From positions 1-14,912 of the forward strand of contig CAZCZR010000044.1 in assembly GCA_964503455.1 (NCBI GenBank): a DNA stretch of 14,912 nucleotides, in the 5' to 3' direction. A model generated the notes under the pieces. The model had not been told where the DNA came from, ran no database searches, and was given only the letters and a program-made list of their open reading frames with translations. Shown here piece after piece: positions 14,749 through 14,912 of this stretch (position 1 is the first letter of the stretch; each line of letters starts with the position of its first letter). A program made the translations under genes and the position numbers. This stretch comes from CAZCZR01 sp964503455. Lineage in GTDB: Bacteria; Bacillota; Clostridia; UBA1381.

Positions 14749-14820
14749 AAAAATCGCCGGAGAGCCGCCGCCCGTGCTTTACGGCAATTTTATAAAAACA
14801 CCTCCTGAAAAATCGCCGGA
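14749..14820. repeat. 13-base direct repeat pair
   Basis: AAAAATCGCCGGA occurs at 14749-14761 and again at 14808-14820, 59 bases apart start to start. The segment between contains a GC-rich part (14762-14775) and an AT-rich part. On the minus strand an AGGAGGTG lies beside the outer copy, but it leads to no open frame. The origin is unclear; it could flank a small insertion. Confidence 0.5.
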
Positions 14821-14869
14821 TAAGACAAATTCACAAAACGTTATTTTTGCAATAAAGCGTGAATTATCC
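14818..14869. repeat. Imperfect dyad at the right end
   Basis: AATTCAC (14828-14834) pairs with GTGAATT (14859-14865), and GGAT (14818-14821) with ATCC (14866-14869) across a 6-base bulge on one side. The loop is 24 AT-rich bases. A short CCCTTTCGGG hairpin follows at 14871-14880. The outer GGGCGGATAAT on the minus strand repeats a word of the element at 10365-10385. Confidence 0.4.
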
Positions 14870-14912
14870 GCCCTTTCGGGTCATATTTATTAACAATGCG
14901 GAGTTTAAAAAC

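Larger units (their letters stand above)
14690..14912. other. Gene-free stretch upstream of the glnA promoter
   Basis: I find no supportable gene in this right-hand end. The minus strand is open for about 24 codons from the window edge before a TAA, and an ATG on the + strand near 14895 has no ribosome-binding site, so neither is called. The stretch is instead dense in dyads and repeats, listed separately. It may hold the 3' end or the control region of whatever lies beyond the window. Confidence 0.5.

Noticed and set aside
14793..14812. CACCTCCT on the + strand, identical to the 16S rRNA 3' end
   Set aside because: No other 16S-like sequence surrounds it; an 8-base match is expected by chance, and its complement leads to no open frame.

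Overview
The window looks like chromosomal core-metabolism DNA from a Gram-positive, clostridia-type bacterium. It has moderately high GC and carries LL-diaminopimelate aminotransferase, a short alpha-type glutamine synthetase and an ANTAR regulator. Its intergenic gaps hold 'GTAGGGG...'-type inverted repeats of the kind I recall from Oscillospiraceae and related Clostridia. The lineage assignment is an inference from gene content and style; no marker RNA gene is present.

Layout. From the left, on the + strand: argC and argB (second and third steps of arginine synthesis, behind a consensus promoter at 36-64), a 225-base gap with two inverted-repeat modules, then proS (prolyl-tRNA synthetase). 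A 12-bp stem terminator at about 4056-4100 separates proS from the convergent minus-strand block. That block, read right to left, is glnA (glutamine synthetase), a pseudo-receiver/ANTAR protein, dapF, dapL, gltB and gltD (glutamate synthase large and small subunits). Gaps inside it are 52, 14, 117, 93 and 24 bases. I see no strong internal terminator, so one long transcript or overlapping transcripts are possible. The last ~400 bases hold the glnA promoter and leader plus several dyads, and no gene I can support.

How it fits together. GlnA and GltBD form the GS-GOGAT cycle, which turns ammonium and 2-oxoglutarate into glutamate. Glutamate is the amino donor for DapL, whose product LL-DAP is epimerised by DapF to meso-DAP for cell wall and lysine. 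Glutamate also feeds the ArgB/ArgC branch. The most interesting signal is the glnA leader. After a near-perfect sigma-A promoter (TTGACA-N17-TAGAAT) the RNA can form an intrinsic terminator. The 5' half of that terminator alternatively folds into a 6-bp stem with hexaloop AAGGGU (A at loop position 1, G at 4, the signature bound by ANTAR proteins). Its 3' half can alternatively pair with downstream RNA. The second gene of the cluster encodes an ANTAR protein whose receiver domain has lost every phosphorylation residue. Together this suggests a self-contained, phosphorylation-independent antitermination circuit controlling nitrogen assimilation and possibly the diaminopimelate genes behind it.
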